From NCBI RefSeq assembly GCF_008828755.2, contig NZ_QBLM01000001.1:248001-312000 (forward strand): DNA of 64,000 nt, given 5' to 3'. The notes beneath the pieces were generated by a model that saw nothing but the letters and a program-made list of their open reading frames with translations, was not told the DNA's origin and ran no database searches. The position numbers and the translations under genes were made by a program. This stretch comes from [Borrelia] turdi (GTDB lineage: Bacteria; Spirochaetota; Spirochaetia; Borreliales; Borreliaceae). Of this stretch, positions 1-10,412 are shown piece by piece; the first letter of the stretch is position 1, and each line of letters starts with the position of its first letter.

Positions 1-1649
<1,649 letters not shown>

Positions 1650-1672
1650 TCATAAAATAATTTATATTTAAC

Positions 1673-1678
1673 ATTATA
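1673..1678 (-). promoter_or_regulatory. Probable -10 box of groEL
   Basis: On the minus strand a perfect TATAAT lies about 45 bases upstream of the groEL start codon. The hexamer 17 bases further upstream is not a good -35, and no CIRCE-type inverted repeat was recognised. The assignment rests on the -10 match and position alone. Confidence 0.4.
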
Positions 1679-1718
1679 AGATTAACACAAACTTAATACA
1701 TTCGCTATAGCGTATTGC

Positions 1719-1802
1719 TTTTGTATATTAAAAAATATAAAATGTACAAAACCAGCACAATTTTGTATATTAAAAAATATAAAATGTACAAAACCAGCAC
1801 AA
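1719..1802. repeat. Exact 42-bp tandem duplication in the groEL upstream region
   Basis: Bases 1719-1760 are repeated without change at 1761-1802. Each unit contains an imperfect inverted motif, TTTTGTATATT facing AATGTACAAAA across about ten A/T bases. The two copies lie between the divergent groEL and the gene at 1861, so they could hold duplicated regulatory sites or simply reflect a recent slippage event. Confidence 0.95.
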
Positions 1803-1860
1803 ATTTTTATTATATAATATAAATATTGACTAATCTTTATATCATAAAGACAAAGTATTT

Positions 1861-3549
1861 ATGTTTAGAAAACTAAAAAAATCAAAAACTTACATTATTA
1901 TTATTTCAATAACTAAATTTTCAGAGAACAACCTGTTATCAATAATATCAAATATAAAATATTTAATTGAACACAAACAGCTAGCTTACAAAATACATTG
2001 GACATTCCCAATATACTTTTTTGAAATTCTAAGAGAACATGAAGAATTAAATAAATGGCTATTTGAAAGATTTAAAACTAATAAAGATATATATATGCCT
2101 GGAACTTACAGTGGGAGCCCTCATGAATACATGCTACACGATGAAATACATTTGGATTTGTATTGGGCACTAAAAAATCCATTTAAAAGTGGATACAAAG
2201 ACATATTTCAAAATACTCCTATTATGCTTTACATATACAATATAGAAAAGCTTAGAAAAAAAGTGACTGCGCTTTACAGAAAACTTAATTTCAATTATAC
2301 AGAGGGCATAAGACAGAGCAAAAATAATAAAACTTACTTAATTTTCTATAAAAATAACTGCCAATATTTATATGAAGTCCAAAAGATAAATTCTCCAAAA
2401 AACAACCTAGAAACTCTTATTTATTTTTATGAAATCAAAGAAACTTATGACAATCAAGAATTAAAAAATTTTTTACTTCATTTAAAAGCCTTAGAAAACA
2501 ACTTGCACAGCATTAAGATACAAAATTTAGAAGGATCTAAGCTTACTACCGAACTACTAGAAATTCCAAAATTCAATTCTCTTAAAGAGCAAGAACCAAT
2601 AATAAATTTTCAAAACAAAAGACTCAAAGATTATCAAATCAACGAAAAAAGCTTAAGAGAATTTTTAATAAATAAACACCAAGAAAAAATTGTAAAAAAT
2701 TCAGAATCCATTGTACCTAAGAATTTAGAATACAATATGGAAGGAAATTTCACACTATCTCACGATCAATACAATATCAAATTCGAAAACGGAAAATTAA
2801 ATAAAATAAGATTTAAAGATAAAAAAGTTGAATTTCTAAATACATCTAGAACCTATTTCAAGGTTTTATCTAAAAAAGAATTAATAAAAGAAGCATCTAT
2901 TGAAAGCTCATTTTCTTTCTCAAATGAAAAAATTTTAGGAATAAAACAATATTTAGCTTTTAGCTCTGCTAAAAAATCAACAATTGATTTTTTTATAGAT
3001 GAGACTATCTCTAGCTTCTTTGTGTCCATTAAAATAAAATGGCCTTCTAAAATCGATCTAGATAAAAAAACATTGAAAAAGTGCAATCCCGATTATCTTC
3101 TTGAATATTCAGCCCTTGAAATACCTGTTTTTGAAATTGCAAAAGGCACTAACTTAAAAATCACAGCAAAATACAGCGATCTTGATACTTATGAAAAAAT
3201 AATAATAACTAAAAACAATCCGAAGGGTTACATTAATGGTACAGAATTTTTGATATCTAAAGGAAATGATAAAAACAGTAATTTTTTTATAAGTTTTTTA
3301 AATGTTGAAAAACAAATCATTCATACAATTAATTATAAAATTGAAAAAATAAATTCTAAAAAATGGTTAATTTTAAACATAGGGGGCTCTTATAACACAG
3401 TTAAGATCCAAGATGTAATAAACTACTCTCAAACGCTAAATTTAATGATATTGCCATTAAATAATAATTTTGACAACAAAATAAAACTGAATTCAAAAAT
3501 AAAAAATTTAATTTTTTATACCAATATAAAAAAATATGAAAATAAATAA
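1861..3549 (+). CDS. Conserved spirochaetal protein of unknown function, first gene of the bosR cluster
   Basis: A 562-residue protein I cannot assign (BB0648 position; I recall an early 'serine/threonine kinase' label, but no kinase motifs such as a glycine loop or HRD/DFG are visible). No signal peptide or membrane segment is apparent, so it is probably cytoplasmic. The N-terminal 120 residues contain a striking block with HWTFP, MPGTYSGSPHEYML and DLYWALKNPF, which loosely recalls the catalytic beta/alpha barrel of alpha-mannosidase-type or GH57-like glycosidases. The remainder is lysine- and asparagine-rich with predicted beta segments. The start is ATG at 1861 with only a weak ribosome site. 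It is followed after 98 bases by bosR on the same strand, and I recall these genes being described as co-transcribed. The glycosidase idea is inference only. Confidence 0.85.
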   Translation: MFRKLKKSKTYIIIISITKFSENNLLSIISNIKYLIEHKQLAYKIHWTFPIYFFEILREHEELNKWLFERFKTNKDIYMPGTYSGSPHEYMLHDEIHLDLYWALKNPFKSGYKDIFQNTPIMLYIYNIEKLRKKVTALYRKLNFNYTEGIRQSKNNKTYLIFYKNNCQYLYEVQKINSPKNNLETLIYFYEIKETYDNQELKNFLLHLKALENNLHSIKIQNLEGSKLTTELLEIPKFNSLKEQEPIINFQNKRLKDYQINEKSLREFLINKHQEKIVKNSESIVPKNLEYNMEGNFTLSHDQYNIKFENGKLNKIRFKDKKVEFLNTSRTYFKVLSKKELIKEASIESSFSFSNEKILGIKQYLAFSSAKKSTIDFFIDETISSFFVSIKIKWPSKIDLDKKTLKKCNPDYLLEYSALEIPVFEIAKGTNLKITAKYSDLDTYEKIIITKNNPKGYINGTEFLISKGNDKNSNFFISFLNVEKQIIHTINYKIEKINSKKWLILNIGGSYNTVKIQDVINYSQTLNLMILPLNNNFDNKIKLNSKIKNLIFYTNIKKYENK

Positions 3550-3647
3550 ATAATAAGTAGTAAAATATTAATAACTAGGTATAAAATTATCCTAAGAAGA
3601 ACATAAAAAATATTTAATCTTTAATTTAAACAAAAAGGTATAATAAT

Positions 3648-4172
3648 ATGAACGATAACATAATAGATGTCCATTCTACATTAGAAAAAGTTGGCATTAC
3701 AAATGATCCTGTATTATTGAAAAATTTAACATCAGAATTGGGAATGAAAGCATCTCATTCTAGAAATAGAATTATTCTATACATAGCATCAAACCCAAAA
3801 GAATACTTTACAGCAAAAGAAGTTTATAACAAGCTTGTAAAAGAAATTCCAAGCCTATCAAAAGCAACAGTATATAACACGTTAAACATTCTAAAAGAAA
3901 GAAATATCCTAAAAGATATAAAAACTACTGATCAAAAAGAAACAAAATTTTATCTAAGCTTGGCTTCCACAATAGCTCACTTTAAATGTAATAAATGCAA
4001 TCAAGTCCATCCTATTCAACTTGACGATATTAAAGATATTTTGAAAGACAAGCTTGGAGAAAACTGGGAAACAAAATCTATTGAAATAATTTACTCAGGA
4101 CATTGCAATAATTGTTATAAAAAAGATACCCATAACAATAATGACATAGACAGCAAGGGAATCACTGTATGA
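3648..4172 (+). CDS. bosR: Fur/PerR-family regulator BosR (borrelial oxidative stress regulator)
   Basis: DNA-binding metalloregulator of 174 residues. Residues 20-95 form the Fur winged helix, including the recognition-helix motif SKATVYNTLNILKE, and the C-terminal dimerisation domain has two CXXC pairs, C114/C117 (HFKCNKC) and C153/C156 (GHCNNC), that bind structural zinc in this family. Residue 39 is arginine, the residue whose change to lysine in a B. burgdorferi B31 derivative is reported to alter BosR function, so this allele is the usual form. In Borrelia BosR is known to help the RpoN-dependent activation of rpoS and to affect oxidative-stress genes. The start is ATG at 3648, nine bases after AAAAGG. 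Its stop overlaps the next gene by ATGA, indicating translational coupling. Confidence 0.96.
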   Translation: MNDNIIDVHSTLEKVGITNDPVLLKNLTSELGMKASHSRNRIILYIASNPKEYFTAKEVYNKLVKEIPSLSKATVYNTLNILKERNILKDIKTTDQKETKFYLSLASTIAHFKCNKCNQVHPIQLDDIKDILKDKLGENWETKSIEIIYSGHCNNCYKKDTHNNNDIDSKGITV

Positions 4173-5152
4173 ATATAAAAAATATCATTTTTATAATTAT
4201 ATTTTTATTGCTTTTAATATTGGTTAGCCCAAGGATAAAATTTAAAAATGAATTTTCAAAAAAAACAATTCCTAAAAACATAGAAGAAATTGATAATTAC
4301 CTATTAAAAGAAGAATTACAATTTAGTTTAGAAAAAAATACAAAAAAAGAAATAATCTGGTATCAAGAAGCACAAAAAACAAAATATTCTGTAGTCTATA
4401 TTCATGGATTTGGAGCATCAAAAAATGAAATTTATCCGGTTCCAAATAATATTGCAAAAGCTCTTAATGCAAATATTTTTTTTACAAGATTAAAAGGACA
4501 CGGGATTAACAATAAAAATGCATTTCGGGGAATAACTATCCAAGATTGGCTTAGAGACATTGATGAGGCTATTAAAATTGGCAAACTAATAGGTGATAAA
4601 TTAATATTAATTGGAACCTCTAATGGGGGTGCTGCCAGCATCTGGGCCTTAGCAAACTATCCAGATGAAATAAACTCAGCAGTATTGATTTCTCCTAATA
4701 TATTCCCTTATGACAAGAGAACAAACATAGTTTACTATCCCTGGGGACGACAAATTGCACATATTATAACGGGTGGTTACCATAAATTCGAAACAACAGA
4801 GAGTAAACGAAAAGAACACATAGCTATAAAAAGCTATTCTTCAAGAATACAACATGTAGATGCAATTATTGCGATGATGGGACTTGTTAAATTATTAAAT
4901 TCATATAATTTTGATGAAATCAAAACACCTTTAATAATTACCCACACACCTAATGATCATACAGTAGACCCAATAAAAATAAACGAATTCATAAAAAATT
5001 ATGGAGGTGAAAAAAAAGATATCCCCATTATACTTCTTGAAAATTCACATGCACATGTACCCATTGGAAACCAAAGCTACAAAAGCGCCCAAAACACATC
5101 ATACTTTACAAAGTATGCGGTTGATTTCATAAACAATATTAATAAGCAATAG
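4169..5152 (+). CDS. Alpha/beta hydrolase, lipase-like (BB0646 type)
   Basis: A 327-residue serine hydrolase with an N-terminal hydrophobic anchor at residues 4-20, so it is likely membrane-tethered. It shows the oxyanion-side HGFGASKNE at about 79, the nucleophile elbow GTSNGG with Ser151, an acid in NDHTVDP at about 262 and a catalytic histidine in the SHAHVP segment at about 293. The B. burgdorferi orthologue has been reported as a lipase with haemolytic activity needed for full virulence; activity on a given substrate is not shown by the sequence itself. It overlaps the end of bosR by four bases and is the last gene of that cluster. Its TAG stop lies within the left arm of the bidirectional terminator that follows. 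Confidence 0.9.
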   Translation: MNIKNIIFIIIFLLLLILVSPRIKFKNEFSKKTIPKNIEEIDNYLLKEELQFSLEKNTKKEIIWYQEAQKTKYSVVYIHGFGASKNEIYPVPNNIAKALNANIFFTRLKGHGINNKNAFRGITIQDWLRDIDEAIKIGKLIGDKLILIGTSNGGAASIWALANYPDEINSAVLISPNIFPYDKRTNIVYYPWGRQIAHIITGGYHKFETTESKRKEHIAIKSYSSRIQHVDAIIAMMGLVKLLNSYNFDEIKTPLIITHTPNDHTVDPIKINEFIKNYGGEKKDIPIILLENSHAHVPIGNQSYKSAQNTSYFTKYAVDFINNINKQ

Positions 5153-5175
5153 CCTTAAAGGCTATTGCTTATTAA
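5139..5175. terminator. Bidirectional terminator between the lipase gene and ptsG
   Basis: Perfect 16-base arms at 5139-5154 (TTAATAAGCAATAGCC) and 5160-5175, with a five-base loop. The right arm is followed by an A-run, giving a T-run for minus-strand transcription. The two flanking genes converge here. The lipase stop codon (5150-5152) lies inside the stem. Confidence 0.85.
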
Positions 5176-5180
5176 AAAAA

Positions 5181-6725
5181 TCAATTATCTAGTAATTCTT
5201 CTATTTCATTCTTAAGAACACTAACGCCTGGTCCGTAAACTACTTGAACCCCATTACCTTTAATGATTATCCCTTTAGCGCCAGTTTTTTTTAAAATTTT
5301 TTCAGAAACTTTAAGAGCATCTCTTACTGTAATCCTTAGCCTAGTTGCACAACAATCAAGCTCAACAATATTTGAAGCCCCACCAAGCCCAATAACAACT
5401 TTAGTAGCATAATTTTTTTCAAATTCACTATTCTTAGAATTTGAAAAATCTTTAGAATTTAAATCTTGCGTTCTACCAGGAGTTTTAAAATCAAACTTAT
5501 TTATTAAAAATAAAAAAGTAAAGTAATAAAGGAAAAACCAAACAATACCTACAGCTGGCACCAAAAGCCAATTAGTTTTTGAATTTCCCTGCAAAATGCC
5601 AAAAAGAATAAAATCAATAAACCCTCCAGAAAACGTTTGCCCTATTGTAATTTGAAGAATGTGCGCCAACATGAAAGCAACCCCATCAAATGTAGCATGA
5701 ACAACATAAAGAATAGGAGCTACAAAAAGAAAAGAAAATTCAAGGGGTTCTGTTATACCCGTTAAAAATGAGGTTAGAGCTGAGGACATTAAAAGACCAA
5801 AAATTTTTGTTCTCTCCTCACGCTTTGCAGTGTAATATAGCGCAAGTGCGGCTCCGGGTAAACCAAACATCATAGTAATAAATCGCCCACTCATAAAACG
5901 ACTAGTTCCAATAAAAAATCTATTTGTACCTTGAGCAGCAAGTTCTGCAAAGAAAATATTCTGAGTCCCTTCAATCAACTTTCCATCAATAATAACAGAT
6001 CCCCCAAGGCCTGTTGTCCAAAATGGCAAATAAAATATATGATGAAGCCCAAAAGGGCCAAGCATTCTTAAAGAAATTCCATAAATAAACGTTCCAATAT
6101 AACCGGTTGAATCTACTAGGCCTCCTACTTTATTAATTCCATTTTGTACAAATGGCCAAAAAATAAACATAATTACAGCAAGAAAAATACTAGAAAAAGA
6201 AACAACAATCGGCACAAATCTAGATCCTGAAAAAAATCCAAGAACCTTGGGTAAATCTACCCTGTTAAACCTATTATGAAGATAATAAGTCAAAATACCA
6301 ACTATAATCCCACCAAAAACTCCTGTTTCTAAAGTCTTAATTCCAAGAATCAAACCCACAGAACCGCTAGAGAAAGACTCTGCTTTCCCTGACATATCAA
6401 TTAAAACTCCAATAGTAGCATTCATTACAAGGTAACCAATAAATGCTGCAATTCCAGCTGTACCTTTATCCGACTTGGCAAGTCCAACAGCAATCCCAAT
6501 AGAAAATATTGGCGCCAAATTTGAAAAAATAATAGAACCTGATGCACTCATTATTTTGAAAACTGACTGCAAGAAAAATATATCTAAAAAAGAATACGCC
6601 TTGACAGTTTCTGGATTAGAAAGAGAACCTCCAATTCCTAAAAGCAAGCCTGCTGCTGGCAAAATAGCAATGGGAAGCATGAAGGAACGACCAAATTTTT
6701 GAGCTTGTTCAAAACCCTTTACCAT
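5181..6725 (-). CDS. ptsG: PTS glucose-type transporter, EIIBC
   Basis: Membrane component of the phosphoenolpyruvate sugar phosphotransferase system; it takes up glucose (possibly also amino sugars) and phosphorylates it on entry. The 514 residues comprise a IIC membrane domain (about 1-410) with the GITEPLEF substrate-site motif near 323-330, a linker rich in Asn/Ser, and a IIB domain whose phosphorylated cysteine is in VELDCCATRLRI (Cys458, with Cys459 beside it). No IIA domain is fused, so a separate glucose IIA (Crr) must supply phosphate. The start is ATG at 6725 preceded by AGGAGG. The nanE-like gene lies 46 bases upstream on the same strand, so the two probably form an operon for sugar or amino-sugar use. 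Confidence 0.93.
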   Translation of the reverse strand: MVKGFEQAQKFGRSFMLPIAILPAAGLLLGIGGSLSNPETVKAYSFLDIFFLQSVFKIMSASGSIIFSNLAPIFSIGIAVGLAKSDKGTAGIAAFIGYLVMNATIGVLIDMSGKAESFSSGSVGLILGIKTLETGVFGGIIVGILTYYLHNRFNRVDLPKVLGFFSGSRFVPIVVSFSSIFLAVIMFIFWPFVQNGINKVGGLVDSTGYIGTFIYGISLRMLGPFGLHHIFYLPFWTTGLGGSVIIDGKLIEGTQNIFFAELAAQGTNRFFIGTSRFMSGRFITMMFGLPGAALALYYTAKREERTKIFGLLMSSALTSFLTGITEPLEFSFLFVAPILYVVHATFDGVAFMLAHILQITIGQTFSGGFIDFILFGILQGNSKTNWLLVPAVGIVWFFLYYFTFLFLINKFDFKTPGRTQDLNSKDFSNSKNSEFEKNYATKVVIGLGGASNIVELDCCATRLRITVRDALKVSEKILKKTGAKGIIIKGNGVQVVYGPGVSVLKNEIEELLDN

Positions 6726-6771
6726 AAAAACCTCCTAAAATAAATAATAAATTAACTTTATAAGCTTAAAA

Positions 6772-7470
6772 TCATCTTTTAACCTGATTTATTTTCTCTA
6801 CGAATTTTTTAGTAATCTCAACAGGCCTTGTAATGGCTCCCCCTACAACTATTAAATCAATCCCCATTTCAAAACATTTTTGAGCCTTTAAAGGGGTGTC
6901 TATTTTTCCTTCCACTATTAAGGTGGCTTTCAATTTAGAATTAATCAAGGTCTTTAAAAAATGAAAATCATTGTCTGCAATATTCAAACCATTAGTATTT
7001 TTTGTATATCCATACAAAGTTGTTCCAATAAAGTCAAACCCCAATTTATCGGCATTAATAGCCTCATCTAAAGAAGAAATATCTGCCATCAAGCACTGAT
7101 TTGGATATTTTTTTTTAATCTTTTCAAAAAAATCATCGAGTAATACGTCATTAGGTCTATTTCTAAAAGTGGCATCAAGAGCAATTATATCTACCCCTTC
7201 ATTACAAAGCTCATCAATCTCTTTCATAGTAGGAGTAATAAAAACATCACAATTATTATAATTTTTTTTAATAATACCTATTATTGGCAAATCAACTTCC
7301 AACTTAATCTGGCTAATGTCATTAACTCCATTAGCTCTTATTCCAACAGCTCCGCCCATTTTAGCTGCTAACGCCATCTTGGACATAATAAAACTACTGT
7401 GTAAAGGCTCGTCCTCAAGAGCCTGACAAGATACTATTAATCCGCTTTTGATTTTTGCAATAATAATCAA
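6772..7470 (-). CDS. nanE: Putative N-acetylmannosamine-6-phosphate 2-epimerase (NanE family)
   Basis: A 232-residue TIM-barrel protein matching NanE, which interconverts ManNAc-6-P and GlcNAc-6-P. The family N-terminal block [17 protein letters not shown] is present, followed by [14 protein letters not shown], the catalytic-region lysine in GIIKKNY, and C-terminal VVGGAITRP, a phosphate-binding GGAI motif. It would feed amino sugars into glycolysis or cell-wall synthesis, and sits directly upstream of ptsG on the same strand. The start is uncertain: the in-frame TTG at 7470 is only one base from a perfect AGGAGG (7472-7477), while an ATT codon three codons in would have ideal seven-base spacing. 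No ATG occurs before about residue 29, which would delete conserved sequence. Confidence 0.87.
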   Translation of the reverse strand: MIIIAKIKSGLIVSCQALEDEPLHSSFIMSKMALAAKMGGAVGIRANGVNDISQIKLEVDLPIIGIIKKNYNNCDVFITPTMKEIDELCNEGVDIIALDATFRNRPNDVLLDDFFEKIKKKYPNQCLMADISSLDEAINADKLGFDFIGTTLYGYTKNTNGLNIADNDFHFLKTLINSKLKATLIVEGKIDTPLKAQKCFEMGIDLIVVGGAITRPVEITKKFVEKINQVKR

Positions 7471-7623
7471 ACCTCCTATGAAATTTATTTTTTAAAAAAA
7501 TAAAAACTTAAATACAGGTTATATTCTTTCTTTAAAAAAAACAATTCTTTTAAAGAAATTTAATTTAAGTTAACAACATTAAAAACAAAAATAAAATAAT
7601 TTATTATTCAATAAAGATTAAGC

Positions 7624-7629
7624 TATAAT
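7624..7629 (+). promoter_or_regulatory. -10 box immediately before the YlqF-type GTPase gene
   Basis: A perfect TATAAT ends six bases before the ATG at 7636, so a normally spaced transcription start would fall at or next to the start codon. The -35 region 17 bases upstream is poor (TTATTA). If real, it would make a leaderless or near-leaderless message. Confidence 0.4.
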
Positions 7630-7635
7630 TTAGGC

Positions 7636-8478
7636 ATGATAAATAAAATTAACTGGTTTCCTGGTCACATGAAAAGAGCCTTAAATCTGATAAAGAATAA
7701 TTTACAAAAAACCAATATTGTGTTAGAAATACTTGACGCGAGAGCTCCATTTAGTAGTAAAAACCCATTAACCGAAAAAATTATTAAAAATCAAACCAAA
7801 ATAATTCTTTTACACAAATCCGATGTTGCTCAAACAACTGAAATTATAAAATGGAAAAAATATTTTGAAAATCTTGGCAATACTGTAATAATAAGCAATA
7901 TTTACAAAAAAGGAATGCGTAAGCAAATAATTGATATTATTAAAAAAATAGCCGTTGTTAAAAAAATAAAAAACTATAAAGAAAAAATAAAAGTTTTGAT
8001 TATTGGAGTTCCAAATGTTGGAAAATCTTCAATAATAAATCTACTATCTGGGAAAAAGAGTGCCAAAGTTGCCAATAAACCTGGATATACTAAGAATATA
8101 CAAATAGTAAAAATAAATGAAGACATCAATCTTTTTGATATGCCAGGAATTTTATGGCATAATCTAGTAGACCAATCTATTGCAAAAAAACTTGCAATAT
8201 TAGATATGATTAAAAATGAAATAGTAGACAATATAGATCTTGCATTATATTTACTTGAAATAATGGATCAAAATAATAAAAACATTTTACTAAAAAAATA
8301 CAAAATAATATATCATAAAAATTCACTTGATATTCTACAAAATTTTGCAAAAACAAGAAAATTAATCCATAAAAAAAATGAAATTGACCTTGAGAAAGCA
8401 TCAAAAATATTAATTAAAGAATTCAGAGAAGGTAAATTTGGGAAAATAATTCTTGACAAGAATTATAATACCTTTTAA
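7636..8478 (+). CDS. rbgA: Circularly permuted ribosome-assembly GTPase (YlqF/RbgA family)
   Basis: Cytoplasmic GTPase of 280 residues that by family acts in a late step of 50S subunit assembly. The G motifs occur in the permuted order typical of the family: G4 as LLHKSD near residue 60, then G1 GVPNVGKSS near 122-130, then G3 DMPG near 172. The N-terminus INWFPGHMKRAL is the conserved YlqF opening. The length matches RbgA (about 280). No good Shine-Dalgarno precedes the ATG, and a TATAAT is very close upstream. The divergent nanE gene begins 165 bases away. potA follows after 78 bases, and its own ribosome site suggests it may be transcribed separately or by readthrough. Confidence 0.93.
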   Translation: MINKINWFPGHMKRALNLIKNNLQKTNIVLEILDARAPFSSKNPLTEKIIKNQTKIILLHKSDVAQTTEIIKWKKYFENLGNTVIISNIYKKGMRKQIIDIIKKIAVVKKIKNYKEKIKVLIIGVPNVGKSSIINLLSGKKSAKVANKPGYTKNIQIVKINEDINLFDMPGILWHNLVDQSIAKKLAILDMIKNEIVDNIDLALYLLEIMDQNNKNILLKKYKIIYHKNSLDILQNFAKTRKLIHKKNEIDLEKASKILIKEFREGKFGKIILDKNYNTF

Positions 8479-8556
8479 AAAAGCCATTTACATAAATAAT
8501 AATATTAAGTATAATCTTGATCTGTATTAATACAGCCACAAGGAGGTTAGAATTAG

Positions 8557-9600
8557 TTGGATAACTATATCCTAGAGATTAAAAATCTAAGTCATTATTA
8601 TGATAACAATGGAAACAAAACTTTAGATAACATAAATTTAAAAATTAAAAAAAATGAGTTTATTACATTATTAGGCCCATCCGGATGTGGAAAAACAACA
8701 TTAATAAAAATATTAGGTGGTTTTTTAAATCAAAAAAATGGAGAAATTTATTTCTTTTCTAAAGAAATATCTAAAACCAACCCAAATAAAAGAGAAATTA
8801 ATACTGTATTTCAAAATTATGCACTTTTCCCGCATATGAATGTTTTTGACAATATTTCATTTGGACTTAGAATGAAAAAAACACCAAAAGATACAATAAA
8901 AGAAAAAGTAAAAACATCTCTTTCATTAATAGGAATGCCAAAATATGCATACAGAAATATTAACGAACTATCAGGGGGACAAAAACAAAGAGTTGCAATA
9001 GCAAGAGCAATAGTAATGGAACCTAAGCTTCTATTATTAGATGAACCACTTTCTGCTCTTGATTTAAAAATGCGACAAGAAATGCAAAAAGAATTAAAAA
9101 AAATACAACGCCAACTTGGAATTACATTCATATATGTTACTCATGATCAAGAAGAAGCATTGACAATGAGCGATAGAATTGTTGTAATGAATGAAGGAAT
9201 AATCCTGCAAGTAGGAACACCTGAGGAGATTTACAATGAGCCTAAAACAAAATTTGTAGCCGATTTTATTGGAGAAAGTAATATCTTTGATGGAACATAC
9301 AAAAAGGAGCTAGTTGTAAGTTTACTAGGGCATGAATTTGAATGCCTTGACAAAGGATTTAAAGCTGAAGAAGCAGTTGACCTTGTAATACGCCCAGAAG
9401 ATATAAAGCTACTTCCAAAAGGAAGTGGGCATTTAAGCGGAACGATAACATCTGCAATTTTTCAAGGAGTTCATTACGAAATGACTCTAGAAATTCAAAA
9501 AACAACTTGGATAGTTCAAAGCACAAGACTTACAAAAGTTGGAGAAGAAGTTGACATATTCTTAGAGCCTGACGATATTCATGTTATGCATAAGGAATAA
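8557..9600 (+). CDS. potA: Spermidine/putrescine ABC transporter ATPase PotA
   Basis: Energises polyamine import. The 347 residues show Walker [10 protein letters not shown] near 43, a Q-loop in [10 protein letters not shown], the ABC signature [14 protein letters not shown] near 138, Walker [13 protein letters not shown] near 160 and the H-loop in [13 protein letters not shown]-terminal TOBE-type regulatory region follows, as in PotA/MalK-type ATPases. The start is TTG at 8557, ten bases after a perfect AGGAGG (8541-8546); no ATG fits. The stop overlaps the ATG of potB (TAATG), so translation is coupled. It is the first gene of potABCD. Borrelia lacks polyamine synthesis as far as I know, so import is likely important. 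Confidence 0.95.
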   Translation: MDNYILEIKNLSHYYDNNGNKTLDNINLKIKKNEFITLLGPSGCGKTTLIKILGGFLNQKNGEIYFFSKEISKTNPNKREINTVFQNYALFPHMNVFDNISFGLRMKKTPKDTIKEKVKTSLSLIGMPKYAYRNINELSGGQKQRVAIARAIVMEPKLLLLDEPLSALDLKMRQEMQKELKKIQRQLGITFIYVTHDQEEALTMSDRIVVMNEGIILQVGTPEEIYNEPKTKFVADFIGESNIFDGTYKKELVVSLLGHEFECLDKGFKAEEAVDLVIRPEDIKLLPKGSGHLSGTITSAIFQGVHYEMTLEIQKTTWIVQSTRLTKVGEEVDIFLEPDDIHVMHKE

Positions 9601-10409
9601 TGGTTGTGAAAAAATTAATATTAATTGTATACTCTATATTCCTATTAACATTTAGTATTCTTCCCTTACTAATAATATTATTGATGGGATTTTTAAATGA
9701 AAAACATGAATTTACAATCTATAATTTTATTGGGCTTTTAAATCCAAGTTATCTTAGTATCTTTTCAAGGAGTCTAAAACTAGCAACAATAGCAACAATT
9801 TTCTGCATTTTAATAGGCTATCCTGCCGCCTGGCTAATTTCATTATCAAAAAAAAGTGCTCAAAACAAATTAATAATAATGATAATACTTCCCATGTGGA
9901 TAAATACATTACTTAGAACTTATGCATGGATGAGAATACTTGGAAAAAACGGATTTATCAACAACTTATTTGAAAAGATTGGAATTGGAAATTTAGATCT
10001 TCTTTACAACGAACAGGCTGTTACAATAGGCATGGTATACAATTTTCTGCCTTTCATGATCTTGCCAATATATACAGGATTTTTAAAAATTAGGTCAGAA
10101 TACATTGAGGCAGCACAAGATCTTGGAGCAAGAATATGGCAAATACTAATTTATATAAAAATACCCCTAACGCTCTCTTATCTGGCAACAGGAATAATTA
10201 TGGTCTTTATTCCTTCGGTTACTGTTTTTGTCATTTCAGATTTGCTAGGAGGCTCTAAGCAAATTTTAATAGGAAATCTAATAAGCAAACAGTTTCTCTT
10301 CATGGAAGACTGGAATACTGGAGCTGCAATTTCATTTATTTTAATGTTAGTAATATTAATTTTTAATTTAATAATAATAAAATTAATGCGAAAAAATGAT
10401 GGAGAGTAA
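9600..10409 (+). CDS. potB: Spermidine/putrescine ABC transporter permease PotB
   Basis: Inner-membrane permease half of the polyamine transporter; 269 residues with about six hydrophobic helices. The cytoplasmic EAA loop that docks to PotA is visible as EAAQDLGARIWQILIYIKIP near residues 180-200, and the LPMWINTLLRTYAWM segment near 98-112 is typical of PotB. The start ATG shares a base with the potA stop. potC follows after three bases. The order A-B-C-D and the paired PotC support the substrate assignment more than the permease sequence alone does. Confidence 0.94.
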   Translation: MVVKKLILIVYSIFLLTFSILPLLIILLMGFLNEKHEFTIYNFIGLLNPSYLSIFSRSLKLATIATIFCILIGYPAAWLISLSKKSAQNKLIIMIILPMWINTLLRTYAWMRILGKNGFINNLFEKIGIGNLDLLYNEQAVTIGMVYNFLPFMILPIYTGFLKIRSEYIEAAQDLGARIWQILIYIKIPLTLSYLATGIIMVFIPSVTVFVISDLLGGSKQILIGNLISKQFLFMEDWNTGAAISFILMLVILIFNLIIIKLMRKNDGE

Positions 10410-10412
10410 AAT

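Noticed and set aside
1861-3549. Serine/threonine kinase label for the first gene of the bosR cluster
   Set aside because: No glycine-rich loop, VAIK lysine, HRD or DFG motif could be found in the translated protein.
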